This document shows positions 34,769 to 45,134 of a stretch of DNA of 64,000 nt, piece by piece. The notes below the pieces were generated by a model that did no database searches, was not told the DNA's origin, and was given only the letters and a program-made list of their open reading frames with translations. The DNA is taken from the NCBI GenBank assembly GCA_024195265.1, contig JAJLRJ010000009.1:3770291-3834290 (forward strand). The letters run 5' to 3'. The stretch comes from Dendrophyllia cribrosa (lineage: Eukaryota > Cnidaria > Anthozoa > Scleractinia > Dendrophylliidae). The stretch's first letter is position 1; each line of letters opens with the position of its first letter. A program made the position numbers and the translations under genes.

Positions 34769-34870
34769 CTCTCCCTCACTGCCTAAACAGAGTGCAGCTG
34801 GTGAATAAATCGTGTTAAAATTAGGAGAAAACTGAGAAAAATTTACGTTAGTGTGGGTGGAATCTTCTAG
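34480..34870 (+). repeat. Right arm of the large inverted repeat (promoter-like block)
   Basis: Inverted match to 30345-30700, interrupted by a TGAT microsatellite. It ends about 70 bases before a GTATAAAAATTATG TATA-like sequence at 34949, the same arrangement as upstream of B4 and B5. Confidence 0.65.
34717..34767. repeat. (TGAT)n microsatellite
   Basis: About 12 uninterrupted tetranucleotide units, absent from the other arm of the inverted repeat. Confidence 0.9.
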
Positions 34871-35194
34871 AACAAGTTATGTGCAGCTGGATTCATTTTC
34901 CATGTATATTTCATACAGAATTAAATAAATGTGAGTACCGAAAAGTATAAAAATTATGTTTACGGTGATTAAGAGCAGATGACTTCACGGCCCCCAAAGT
35001 GAAGTAAGCAACTGGATTAAGGTAGGGTAAAAATAACTAAAGGCCGGGAAAAAATTAATCAACAGATCATGAACGGAGCCAGTAATAGCTTATCCTTAGA
35101 ATTTATTGTAACCTTTAGTTCACACCCAAGAGAGGACAAATTGAAAATTTAAGAAAAAGTATTTTCAAATTGTAAAATACTGAAAAACAAGCAA

Positions 35195-35540
35195 CACAAT
35201 CAGAAAGTGCTGCTGAAGAGCTTTCATTTAAATGGTCACACTGAAGGATTTCATCCACAGACTCAAAAGTTAGAACCACCTTGTACAGCGTGAAAAGCTA
35301 TACCACAGGACACTACTGCTCAAGAGCTTTCATTTAAATGGTCACACTGAAGGATTTCATCAACAGACTCAAAAGTTAAAACCACCTTGTGCAGCGTGAA
35401 AAGCTATACCACAGGACACTACTGCTCAAGAGCTTTCTACATCATAATAAACAGTACCACAGGAAAGTACTGCTCAATAGCTTTCATTTAAATGGCCACA
35501 CTTAAGGATTTCATTCACAGACTCATCAGTTCGACAACAT
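35195..35540 (+). repeat. Three tandem copies of a module upstream of A2
   Basis: CTTTCATTTAAATGGTCACAC followed by GAAGGATTTCATC-ACAGACTC recurs three times with a period of about 120-145 bp. Single related copies occur near 11940, 17135 and, inverted, near 50470-50550 just upstream of A3. Confidence 0.75.
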
Positions 35541-35967
35541 TTCACGATTTAACGTTTAACTCAGGTAGAGTTGAATCAGGGGTAACTTTCGAACCAACCA
35601 ATTTGAAATTTTCAACTTTTTGTTCCAATTGACTTAATTAATGTAAACATCTCCGCTACCGAGTTAATCGTGAAACAAATGATAAAGAAGGCTATTATCT
35701 CATTTATAACCAATTTTACCTGTGTGTGTTTATTGCTTAAATCTAAAACATCCGTCGATGATACAGAATTTTTTTGTAATTAGAATTATGGTGCGGAGAC
35801 AAAAATTTCCATTCTCATTTGAGTTTTAAATATAGCATCGCTCTTTCTTTTGTAATTTTGATAAATAATCATGAAGCATTTCTCCTTTTTTACTGCAAAA
35901 TTATAGGCCTTGCAACAGTCCAAGTGGTTTTCAGTGGGATCCGTTTAACCAGGTGATAAATTGAAGG

Positions 35968-37636
35968 ATGAACTTTGCAGCAAACGTGAGTTATTATACA
36001 AATTGTGAATGAATTATGAAAGACAGAAGTTACTTTAAAGCATATGAACTCGTCTCTTTGCTTTTGATTTGAAAGCTACTGTACTCAAGCTGATCATGAG
36101 TGCGTTATGTTCGTTATGTGGGTGTCATGGCGGTTTTTATGTTTTTGTCTCAGACTGTGCTAGAATTAAATCTGAGCATCTTTCCTCAAATACAAAATGC
36201 TCTTAGAACACCAAGAACACTGTCTCATTCATGTGCAGCACGGTTGTGTTGTGGTTTATAGCGCGTTGGTGGTTCAAGACTGATCTCTGCTGTCGTGTTG
36301 TTTACTTCAACAGGAAACGTTACTCCACATTGTCTCTCTACACCCAGGGCCGGGTTGTTCAAAGCACAATTAAGCTAACCCAGGATTAGCGTTAATTTTG
36401 AATCCAGTTAAACAACTCATCAATTGAAATTTTTCCAAAGTTTTCTGCCTTTCAGTTTCGACTTTAGCTTGTCTTGACTACTAGCTACAAATGACCTTTT
36501 GAAAACATTTTTAAACAGAGAAATGAAATCCTCGGTTAACGTTTAATCTGGGATTAGCGTTAAAGGGGCTATGTCGCAAGGTGAGTCTGCGCAATGAGTT
36601 CCTGTCATGTGACGTCACCTGAAATCACACATATCAAATTTCTATTGTTCCCTCCCGGATCGCGGCAAGTTTTATCGCGCTTGCACTCGTGTCGAACCAC
36701 GCGAGGTAAACAAACACACGATCGATTTCGCTTTTAAATTCCTCCCCAACTTTCACCACTATTGGAAAACATCGAAATTTTCGAAGGTACGACTAACAAA
36801 CCGCAGAAATAATTTAGCAAAAATCTAGCCAAGTAAATACTCTAACTAATTTGTAAACTTGAGATCTATCCTTCCACGCAATACGACGGGATGAACGGAT
36901 TGCAGCGAATTCGACAGTAATGGCCGCCAACTTGATAAAAAGCCACCGGACGTTTTTCAAGTTGTTACCCAGTACTCAACCGCCATCCTCGCGACATAGC
37001 CCCTTTAATCGGCTTTCGAACAACCGGGCCCAAGTTTATAAATGGGTACCGGCGACATAATACTGGGGGTAACCCTGCCATGGACTAGCATCCCATCCAG
37101 GGTGGGGGAGCGGGAGAAGCAATACTCCTAGTTGCTAGTCATGTCTTAGTTGCTGCTTTAGTTGCTACCCTAGTTGCTACTCATGTCTTAGTCAGAGAGC
37201 TTTTAAAACAAACATAACATGAATTTGCTTTTCCATTCAGAAAATCATTTTACCGTTGGCAGTGGTGTGCTATCTTATTTGCACCGTGTATGGTCGATAT
37301 CAGTCACGTGATGCATTTACACTTGAAAGCGAGGACCAGATGCTCGAACAGACTCTTGGGAATTTGTTTGGAGAGAACGACAAAAGGCTAATCCCGGCTG
37401 AAAAGAAAGCGTTGGAAGAAGGCTCTGACAATCCTTGCGAAGGAACAAAGAAAGGCATAATAATAGATGGATTCGTTGTTTATTCATACGATTGTCCTAT
37501 AAGCACTAACATTGGATGCTTTTCAACGATTAAGAAAAATGGCGCAGCACTCTGTGAGCCTATCAAGGTTCTGGTATATTCACAAACAGATCAAAAGTCG
37601 TTTGCTATTAACAAAGGTTGCAGATGTATGAAATGA
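35968..37636 (+). CDS. A2: secreted six-cysteine protein lacking the furin site, two coding exons
   Basis: Function not recognised. Exon 1 is 35968-35985 (MNFAAN) with a GTGAGT donor. Exon 2 is 37241-37636, after a CATTCAG acceptor in phase 0, opening KIILPLAVVCYLICTVYG (signal core). The product is 137 residues. The C-terminal domain has the exact family A spacing C-x18-C-x7-C-x11-C-x21-C-x-C, ending GCRCMK, and is about 85-90% identical by eye to A1 and A3. Unlike them it reads AEKKALEEGSDNPC before the first cysteine. About eight residues containing the RTRR/RTHR site are gone, so it may stay unprocessed or use another protease. The signal region also has two extra cysteines. The 1.26-kb intron contains two nested MITEs. 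Confidence 0.85.
36347..37031. mobile_element. GGGCCGGGTTGTTC-type MITE interrupted by a second MITE
   Basis: The outer ends, GGGCCGGGTTGTTC and GAACAACCGGGCCC, are inverted copies. An uninterrupted 239-bp relative lies at 40057-40295. The interior is split by the TTAA-flanked element at 36564-37004. Confidence 0.8.
36564..37004. mobile_element. Nested piggyBac-type MITE, TTAA target
   Basis: AGGGGCTATGTCGC / GCGACATAGCCCCT termini flanked by TTAA at 36560-36563 and 37005-37008, 441 bp. It lies inside the GGGCCGGGTTGTTC-type MITE and is therefore the younger insertion. Confidence 0.85.
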
Positions 37637-38250
37637 TACCATGAAATGGAATAATGAACATAGTAATTTGAGTTAGAGCTATTGAATATATCTCAGAAAG
37701 TATTTATAATACGAAAGTGAATTTTAACACGTTATTTACACATTTCTTCTATTCATATTACTTAATCAGTCGTGAATCGACTCAATGATCGAATAGCCAC
37801 GATCACTTAATAGTAACATTCTGCTTAATTCTTTAATACCATAACAATTGAATTTGAGATGTAAAGCAGTAGTAGCAGTAAACCATTCAAACGTCAAGAT
37901 AAAATTAGCAAATGCATTCAAACAAGAATACATAAGAAAAAGGCGTTCTTTAATATTCTTTAATATTTTTCTCTAATTATTAGTTAAGGGTATGCCATGA
38001 TATTAAGGAATTCGCTATTTTTTCGTTATTATGGTTCACTGTATTAGTACCTGTGTTCAATAAAGTTATTGATTAATTTGGTGAGTTCATTAATAAATTT
38101 TATTTTTCTAAACAACAAATGTATAACAAAAGAACACGATTAAGACAGAGCGTGGAATCGTAAGCAATGGCGAATGAGGTTCCACTGAACTGAGGGTGTG
38201 GTATGTGTGTGAGAGTGTGTATGTGGGGGGAGGGGGGTAAGCCGTCAGGT
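37637..38250 (+). other. 3' flank of A2 with poly(A) signal
   Basis: The first about 160 bases match the 3'UTRs of A1 and of the off-window copy (CGTGAATCGACTCAATGATCG). AATAAA at 38059-38064 is a candidate poly(A) signal. The part from 38030 to 38215 is duplicated at 40525-40705. Confidence 0.65.
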
Positions 38251-38939
38251 CAAACAGACTGAAAATCGCATGCAACATTGTGCAACATTCATGTATACAT
38301 TATTTTGGACACGGTTTGAGAACCCATTTGTCAAGGGTTGGGGACATGTTGTGAATGCTGCATCAAGTTTGAATTCGGTCAAACTATCCCCCTAGAATTG
38401 AAACACCAAAAAAGCAAGTGACACACTCAAACACAAACCCCGTGGTCTGGCCAGTACCTTACGCATGCGCACAGCCATATCACCCGAGCAGTGGCAGTCA
38501 TCGACAGCTATTTCATCCTTGTTAGGACTCATCCACCACGTGTACGAATTGCATCTATACAAAAACAAACGGTTCTTCCATAGCACGTTTTGCGAGCCTT
38601 ACCGACAAAATGCATTGGTGCCTGGGAACAAGAAAGAATAAAGCGTGAATAGGTAAATGCCCACACAACTCTGACAACTAGACGAGTAAGCGACAAACAC
38701 ACGCACGCACACCCTTTACCGGTGTACAAAAAGCTGGTAAAAAATGAGATGTTTATCCCCATTATGCCTCCGTCATCTCCGAGAAAGGGGGTACTAGAAG
38801 TTTAAAGTGACATACATTAGACAGCGCTGTTGAATCGATATTTGTTGGGGACAGATGATTCCCAATTTATAGCAAATGTTAAGTTATTTCTCAGTTCCTT
38901 TCTAATAAATTCCACAGAAATATAGAATACAAATACCAG

Positions 38940-39260
38940 AAAGACTTGCATATAAAAAAATCTGCAAATATTAAAGTACTGGACTACAGTAAATTAAAAG
39001 TAAGTTAACTACAACTACACCTTCCGTAAACACGTACAAAACCGCAGTCTCAGTATTTTCCCCCATTCTGGTCCTCGTACCTACCCTCTTAACAATATAA
39101 CTAGCGCAACATGAGTCACATAGTTCAGTTAACTTATTTTTATTCCCATATAAGGGGGAAGGGACAAGAGTGCCCTAGAGGTAGTGGCGTAGCTAGATCT
39201 CCTAAAGCCCGTTGTAGAAATAAATCACATAAATAAATGTAATCTCCGTTACCTAAAAGT
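38940..39260 (+). repeat. Non-coding block duplicated at 47137-47460
   Basis: Starts with ATCTGCAAATATTAAAG and runs to the GGCGTAGCTAGATCTC block in both places, same orientation. The copies differ by many substitutions and indels. No coding potential. Confidence 0.65.
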
Positions 39261-39289
39261 AACCCTTACATATACATATAGTAGTGTAG

Positions 39290-39750
39290 CCTGCGAGCAG
39301 GCTCACTTGTTTGGGGTATCGCGCGAGTATCTTGGCGGCGAAGCCGCCAAAGCGAGCCGGCGAAGCCGGCGAGAAGAATGGGGCGAGGAAAAGTGAGCCT
39401 GCACGCGGGCTATTGATTTTAAATTCACCGCGTTCGCCGACGAACGGGGTGATCCGATTGGTTAAAAATGACATTCTTCATGATAATATTTTGCTATCTG
39501 CCGCGAAGATCTTCACGTCCAACTTTCTGTCATGTTTGTTTACATTTTGCTTTGCTCCTATTGGATAGTTATCTGATACAGGTCAAATGCCGACTTGACA
39601 CCTCGCAAGGGGCGGAATTCAAAAATCAATAGCCCGCGTGCAGGCTCACTTTTCCTCGCCCCATTCTTCTCGCCTGCTTCGCCGGCTCGCTTTGGCGGCT
39701 TCGCCGCCAAGATACTCGCGCGATACCCCAAACAAGTGAGCCTGCTAGCA
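39290..39750. repeat. Large inverted repeat with about 135-bp arms
   Basis: The left arm (39290-39425) and right arm (39613-39750) are inverse copies containing GAGCCTGC, TTGGCGGC and CAAACAAGTGAGCCTGC. The loop is about 190 bp. A MITE or foldback element is likely. Open frames on both arms are mirror artefacts. Confidence 0.85.
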
Positions 39751-39841
39751 GTTCTTCTTCTTCTTCTTCTTCTTCTTCTTCTTCTTCTTCTTCTTCTTCT
39801 TCTTCTTCTTCTTCTTCTTCTTCTTCTTCTTCTTCTTCTTT
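39751..39841. repeat. (CTT)n microsatellite of about 90 bp
   Basis: About 30 uninterrupted TTC units. The poly-leucine frame across it is an artefact. Confidence 0.95.
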
Positions 39842-40056
39842 TTTCGGGGAGGGGGGGTGGAGGGGAAGGTTCCAGAGGGCGCGGACTGGAAAGAGGAAAG
39901 GGGATGGCTAATTTATCCTAATGTTTTGTGCCGCTCTCGCTGCCTTCGCCTTCGTGGTTCAGTGCTACCCGGCGGAAGCTTTGGGAGACCAGTTTCGTTC
40001 CTCCTTCCTATCAGGGCCTGGGAGCAAGGAAATCGGATACGTCTGCGCGCAGGCTA

Positions 40057-40295
40057 GGGCCCGGTTGTTCGAAAGTCTTTTAAGCTAACCCAGGATTAAA
40101 ACTTAACCTAGCGGGATTAGAACTTATAATAACCGAGGATTTTATTTCTCTTGTTAGAAGTGTTTTCAAAGCTTAATTATAAGCTACATGCGATGACAAG
40201 TCAGAGACAAAACTAACGGGCAAATATTATTTAACTGGAATCAAAACTGATGCTTAACCTAAGTTAGCTTTATCGCGCTTTGAACAACCCGGCCC
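40057..40295. mobile_element. GGGCCCGGTTGTTC-type MITE, uninterrupted copy
   Basis: GGGCCCGGTTGTTCGAAAG at the left is inverted as CTTTGAACAACCCGGCCC at the right, 239 bp. Inner stretches (GCTAACCCAGGATTA) match the element in the A2 intron. Confidence 0.8.
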
Positions 40296-40524
40296 AGATG
40301 AATAGAAACTTAACAATGTCACAGAAAATAATGAGGAATAGGGCAAATGATAACATGGTCTCTCATGTTCAAACTTCAACCTTCTGAAGTGCGGTCGCTC
40401 ATAAAAATAGACTCCGTTATTTCATTACAAACACCATTTCACCGTGATTTTTTTTTTTTTGAATTATGACCATGTTCCTAAAAAATAACGCAGTTCACTC
40501 ACCAAGTGCGGCAGCAGCCATTAT

Positions 40525-40705
40525 GGTTCACTGTATTTATACCCATGTTCAAAGTTTATTGATTTATTGAGTAAGTTCATTAATATATTCTATTTTTGTA
40601 AACAACAAATGTATAACGAAAGAGCACGATCAAGACAGTGCGTGGATTCGTAAGCAATGGCGAATGAGGCTTCAGTGAACTAAGCTGGGGTATGTGTGTA
40701 AGACA
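40525..40705 (+). repeat. Copy of the A2 3' flank block (38030-38215)
   Basis: Shares ACAACAAATGTATAACRAAAG and AATCGTAAGCAATGGCGAATG-like stretches in the same orientation. No family A coding remnant precedes it. Confidence 0.65.
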
Positions 40706-41175
40706 TGGTTTCCCCGAAGAAACATGCAACGGTTCTTTTGTCCGCTGCGATGTTAGAATTCAGGCTTTCTATCATCACGTTCTCTATGAAAGTTAAGCAG
40801 GGAATTTAGACGTTTTTCAGGAAACTCTAATGATGTTCCACCAAAGTTCTTAGAATAAGCAGATGCCGTGGGGACGAGCGACAAAGCAATAATCGCGCGA
40901 GAGGCTTTCCTAGAATAAGTGGCGCCTAAAGAAATAATTCAAAATTACTCATCATTTATTATAGTTTATTTATTGTAGCTGTTAAAAGCAAAAACAAAAC
41001 TTAAATTTAAATACACAATCGATTTTAACTTCCGTCTTAGCCAGCATTTTAAATTCTTGACAATTTATAGTAAAAAAAAAACAAGAAATTAGGTTTTAAT
41101 TAACACCAACTATTTAATTGTCTTTTTCATTTTTCTCACTGTAAAAATATCCTTTAGCGCTTTATCACAATCATA
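40706..41175. other. 3' flank of B2
   Basis: No gene is recognised. TTTATT (AATAAA on the minus strand) at about 40968 is a possible B2 poly(A) signal. Confidence 0.45.
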
Positions 41176-42502
41176 TTAACCGGACGTTTTCTTTGGTTTA
41201 CACTGACAATCTATTTGCACCGCAGTGCAATTTGAAATGAACTTTGCCTTTGGATAGCCGAGCTTTGGTACACACAGGGATCCCACCTTATAACATGCGG
41301 CGTGATTACTTATGCACTTGGCCTCATTCACCCAACTTTTTCTACAGGAATCCCACTTTCTAACAAAGCCTGAATAGCACGAGTCACCAGCGTTTCTGGC
41401 AGTGCGATTATGTGCAGTTGGATTGTTGTTAAACCCGTCTGCGCCGATTGTGACATAACTTTCTTGGCCAATACTTTTCTCTGTTCCAAAGGCATCGCCT
41501 TGTAGCTGGCCGGACTCTGGGTCACGTGACTTCATCTCCAGGAAAAACGGTTTGGTAAAACCAAGGCTGGAGTAGCTCAAGGTGACAATGAGAGAAAAAA
41601 CCATCTGTTTTGGAAAATATTAAAATGTGAATTTTTTAATGTTGTTTCTTTTGTCATCCCGTATTTGTATTTGATGACCATAATTTGTCGCAGAAGTGTT
41701 TTAGTCAACTACCGCCCATAGTTTTTTTCCCTAAACTATTCGATTTGAGACTTTTCACATTATTATCGTGTAAGCGAGAAACAAACCCTTAAGCAAACAA
41801 ACCTTTAAGAAACAAAACCTTAATTAAAACAATTCCTTATGTCCACATTACAATAGGAAATCTGAGGATATGGGAGTATATTCCAAGTTACCGGAATTAA
41901 ATTATGGAACAGTATCCCTGTCAAAATACGGAAAAAAGACTCCCTCGACTCACTTCAATCTTTGTTGAAAAAAAAAAATTACTAGCCCAGGCAGCTTAAG
42001 ACATTGATCTACACTGTAATATTTTATCTCAATTTTCGAAGTGAATATAAGTTTTAGCTATATCTTAAACTGATATCTATTAATTCTTATTCCTTCTGTA
42101 TTTTAATATTTTTAGACTGTAGGTTTTGAAATTTTTAAATATATTTTAGGATATTTTGTATTTAGATACGGAACAAATGGTTTGTTAGTTATCCAAATGT
42201 TGTGTGTTACCCCTCTTAAAAAAGGGTTTGTAACAAAAGGGTTACGTATTGTCAAATGTTTACTTGCTGTATATTGTTCAAAAGCGCATTTTACTTAGTA
42301 ATACTTTTGTTCGGTAATATAAATTGAATGACCTAGTAAGGTCAAATGAACAAAAAAAATGTGTCAGCCGACCTATCAGGGCAATTTTTGCAAGTTGCAT
42401 TTGTAGGTTAATGTATAATGACAGTGATGATAAAAAAAGTAGTAAAACCATATACTAAACTAGCTACTGCTGTTGATTACTTACTTTTGCTGTAAAAGTC
42501 AT
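41176..42502 (-). CDS. B2: secreted eight-cysteine furin-processed precursor, two coding exons
   Basis: Function not recognised. Exon 1 is 42502-42485 (MTFTAK) with a GTAAGT donor. Exon 2 is 41604-41176, after a CAAAACAG acceptor in phase 0, opening MVFSLIVTLSYSSLGFTKP (signal core). The product is 148 residues. A pro-region follows, with the AHNRTARD junction where an Asn-glycosylation sequon overlaps the furin-type RTAR. The mature part of 72 residues has eight cysteines spaced C-x10-C-x9-C-x6-C-x6-C-x14-C-x6-C-x-C, then a basic seven-residue tail. The x6 fourth interval is shorter than the 11-12 of B1, B4 and B5 but is shared with B3. It stands head-to-head with B3, and both have the same core promoter words. 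Confidence 0.87.
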
Positions 42503-42640
42503 CTTCAAGTTTGCCTGTTTGAGTGAGAAATTCGTTCGTATCGATTAAGTCAGTCAATTCCACCACCAGCAACAGGTAAGCGATGAGAAATGAAGAAAAA
42601 AATTTTTTCGGTTTATATCACTGAAGAGCTTCCTGCCATC

Positions 42641-42649
42641 TAGTATAAA
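42641..42649 (-). promoter_or_regulatory. TATA-like box and conserved leader of B2
   Basis: TTTATACTA on the minus strand is followed by GGAAGCTCTTCAGTGATATAAAC, nearly the same as the sequence after the B3 TATA box. It lies about 140 bases upstream of the B2 start. Confidence 0.55.
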
Positions 42650-44984
42650 TGTGTAGTCTGAATGAGTCTGAAATAGTTACCTATGCATTTCATTCAATGT
42701 CTTAGACTTTCAGAGACACAGTTAGTAGGAAGATAAATAAACAGTGAAATGAATACTTCTTAACTACGTACGTACTCGTGGATAATTTTATATAATGTGA
42801 CATTCTAATTCACGGCCAGCTTAGTTACTTATGAAAAAAGGTTAGAGAAATGTTTGCATGGTTATAAATTTCTATTAGAAAGGATATTAAAAACTTTTAA
42901 AAAATTATTTCTGGACTTTTTATCACTGTATCTTTATTTTCTTACTTTGCGAAAGGAGCATTTTGATTCACAATAATATCTTTGCCGTAACTAAATCCAT
43001 TTAATTCTACATTAAGCTAGACGAGGACGTTGAGAGCTGGGGTATGGCCGGTTCGAAACTACGTTTGTGACGTTAATGGTCCTTTTTGAGTTATATTGTA
43101 TTGCTATTTATTACATTTTTGGCTTTTCAGTCTTTTTATTTGAAACGTTTGCTGCCAATTTAAACCGATTGTTTAAGGCAAACAGCATTTTCACCGACGG
43201 ATATTTTAGGAATTCGTTTGAATCAGTGCCAGTGTTACCACACCAATAAATATGGTAATAAAACCGAGTCAAATAAGATACTTTTTTACTAGCATTGAAA
43301 CAAATAATAATAAAAAACGTAAATTAATTTAATACCTATTAATTTTTGTGCTTAGTTAAACTTGGATACCTGGGCCCGAACTCAGATCATACCGCTTTCA
43401 GCTGAAGATTCGAATATTTTTACACTTTCCTTTTCCTTTTAATCAAACAGAGCTCCAAAGCGGAAATTCTTCCGGCCTGGACGAAGTGTACTGCAAGACT
43501 CCTTCTAAAGGAACGGAAGTTTAACCGGTTTTTTTGTGAGCATTTTTCAACTGAGATCTCTCGTAATCATATATAGTACATTAGGAGGTGATAAGGTGTG
43601 GGTGTCAGAAAAAAATAACGCCTTTTTTTAATTAAGGTCGGTTTTTTTAGATACTGAAAAAATTTTTAAGAATGACCAAATTCAAAATCGCCTTGTAAAA
43701 GTTGATTCTTTATTGGTGTGAAAACGGTTTGATCATGATATTTGTTTTTCAAACTTCGTCTACACGTTTCGAGGAGATAGATGTTTTAGTTTTCAAGGTT
43801 GAAAAGGTCAAACCGAATTCAAAGAGATCTGTATAAGGAAAGTGATCTAAACCCTTTGTCGTTTTTTGACGCAAAACAATAATTTATCTCTTCTCCTGCG
43901 ACTTCGCATCATAATGACTAAATGTTACCTGGTCGCTATACATCAAGCTAATTTAGTTTTGTTTTTAGCTGTAATTTCTGTTTGTTCTTAATCAGTTCTC
44001 AGTTATGTTGTGTGGTACCTGCAAACTAGCTTTACAGCTAAGTGTGCCTACCACGTTAAATAAAGTATTGTATTGTATTAAAAATCATTCTGCTGAATAA
44101 AGGTTAAAAAGGGTCTGTGACGTCGAAGTAGTCGATCTGATTGCTAATGAATCGAATTGAAATTGGAGAGAATCTGTCCAACTTCCGTTTTTGAAGGCGG
44201 AGTCTTCAAAATTTACCCTTCATGCAGGCCGAAAGATTTTCCTTAGAGCATTTAATGAAATTATTTAGGAAAACGAAAGTATAAAAACATGCATTTTAAT
44301 TCTCGTTTGAAAGACATAATAAGTTCTAGCCTCTAGTGAGCTCAGTAGGGTATTAAATATCTTTAATTTAAAATGCACGCAATACTCAGTGTCTTAAATG
44401 CCTCAGTTTACCATCTTTATTAATGGTGTGCGTGATACACCTGGCACTTTGAAACAAATTGTTCAAAACAATTTTTTTATTAGAATGTTCATTGCCTTAA
44501 AAAATCTATGAAACAAACATTTAATAACGATGAAAAGATTAAAATACTAGGAAAAGAAATAAAATAGCAGTACGCTAACCTCCAAAGAACACTTCTTCCG
44601 TCAGCAACCTCATAGTTTCGAGCCACTCCGAAAGTCATTAATCCTACTTAATTTAAGATGCATTCGATTAAGGAAAAGATTACTGTAAATTAAAATGGCC
44701 GTTTCTCAAACTAAGAAAATGTAGGAAAAGGTCCCATAGGGTTTACAAGTTTTCATCGCTTTTGATAGAAATTCACTCAAATACCTCGCAAATATATTTT
44801 TTATTTGGCTCAGCTGGTTAAAGTCACAGCACATGAAATTATATATCCATCCCGTGAGTCAGTCTGAAACGGACGTAGTTTCCATTCATTTGATCGATAG
44901 TTTACCTTTTTTCTAACTGTGTGTTTCTGAAAGTCTAAAACATCGAAAAAGCATAACTATTTTAGAATCATTCAGAGGACACTT
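42650..44984. other. Divergent promoter interval between B2 and B3
   Basis: Mostly AT-rich DNA without a gene. A 60-residue open frame near 43067 has no recognisable features. A LINE tail lies at 43930-44090. Confidence 0.5.
43930..44090 (+). mobile_element. CR1/L2-type LINE 3' tail
   Basis: Ends in ACGTTAAATAAAGTATTGTA followed by a TTGTATT repeat, a common 3' end of non-LTR retrotransposons. Only 3'UTR sequence is present. Confidence 0.55.
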
Positions 44985-44992
44985 TTATATAA
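44985..44992 (+). promoter_or_regulatory. TATA box of B3
   Basis: TTATATAA, followed by GGAAGCTCTTGAGTGATATAAAC as in B2. It lies about 145 bases upstream of the start codon at 45135. Confidence 0.65.
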
Positions 44993-45134
44993 TGAGCAAG
45001 GAAGCTCTTGAGTGATATAAACAGCAGAATTTCCCTCTTAATTTCTCATTGCTCAGTAATATCTGCCAGTGGAGTTTACTTAATCCGGCGTTAAGAACGA
45101 GCCTCTCATATACTACAAAAAACTGAATTTCAAC

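Larger units (their letters stand above)
35986..37240 (+). other. Intron of A2
   Basis: Bounded by GTGAGT and TTCCATTCAG. It holds the nested MITE pair at 36347-37031 and a CTAGTTGCTAC short tandem repeat near 37130-37185. Confidence 0.8.

Noticed and set aside
39595..39921. Frame with a poly-leucine tract
   Set aside because: Product of the CTT microsatellite.
41328..41525. 65-residue frame on the minus strand within B2
   Set aside because: Shadow of the B2 coding exon in another frame.
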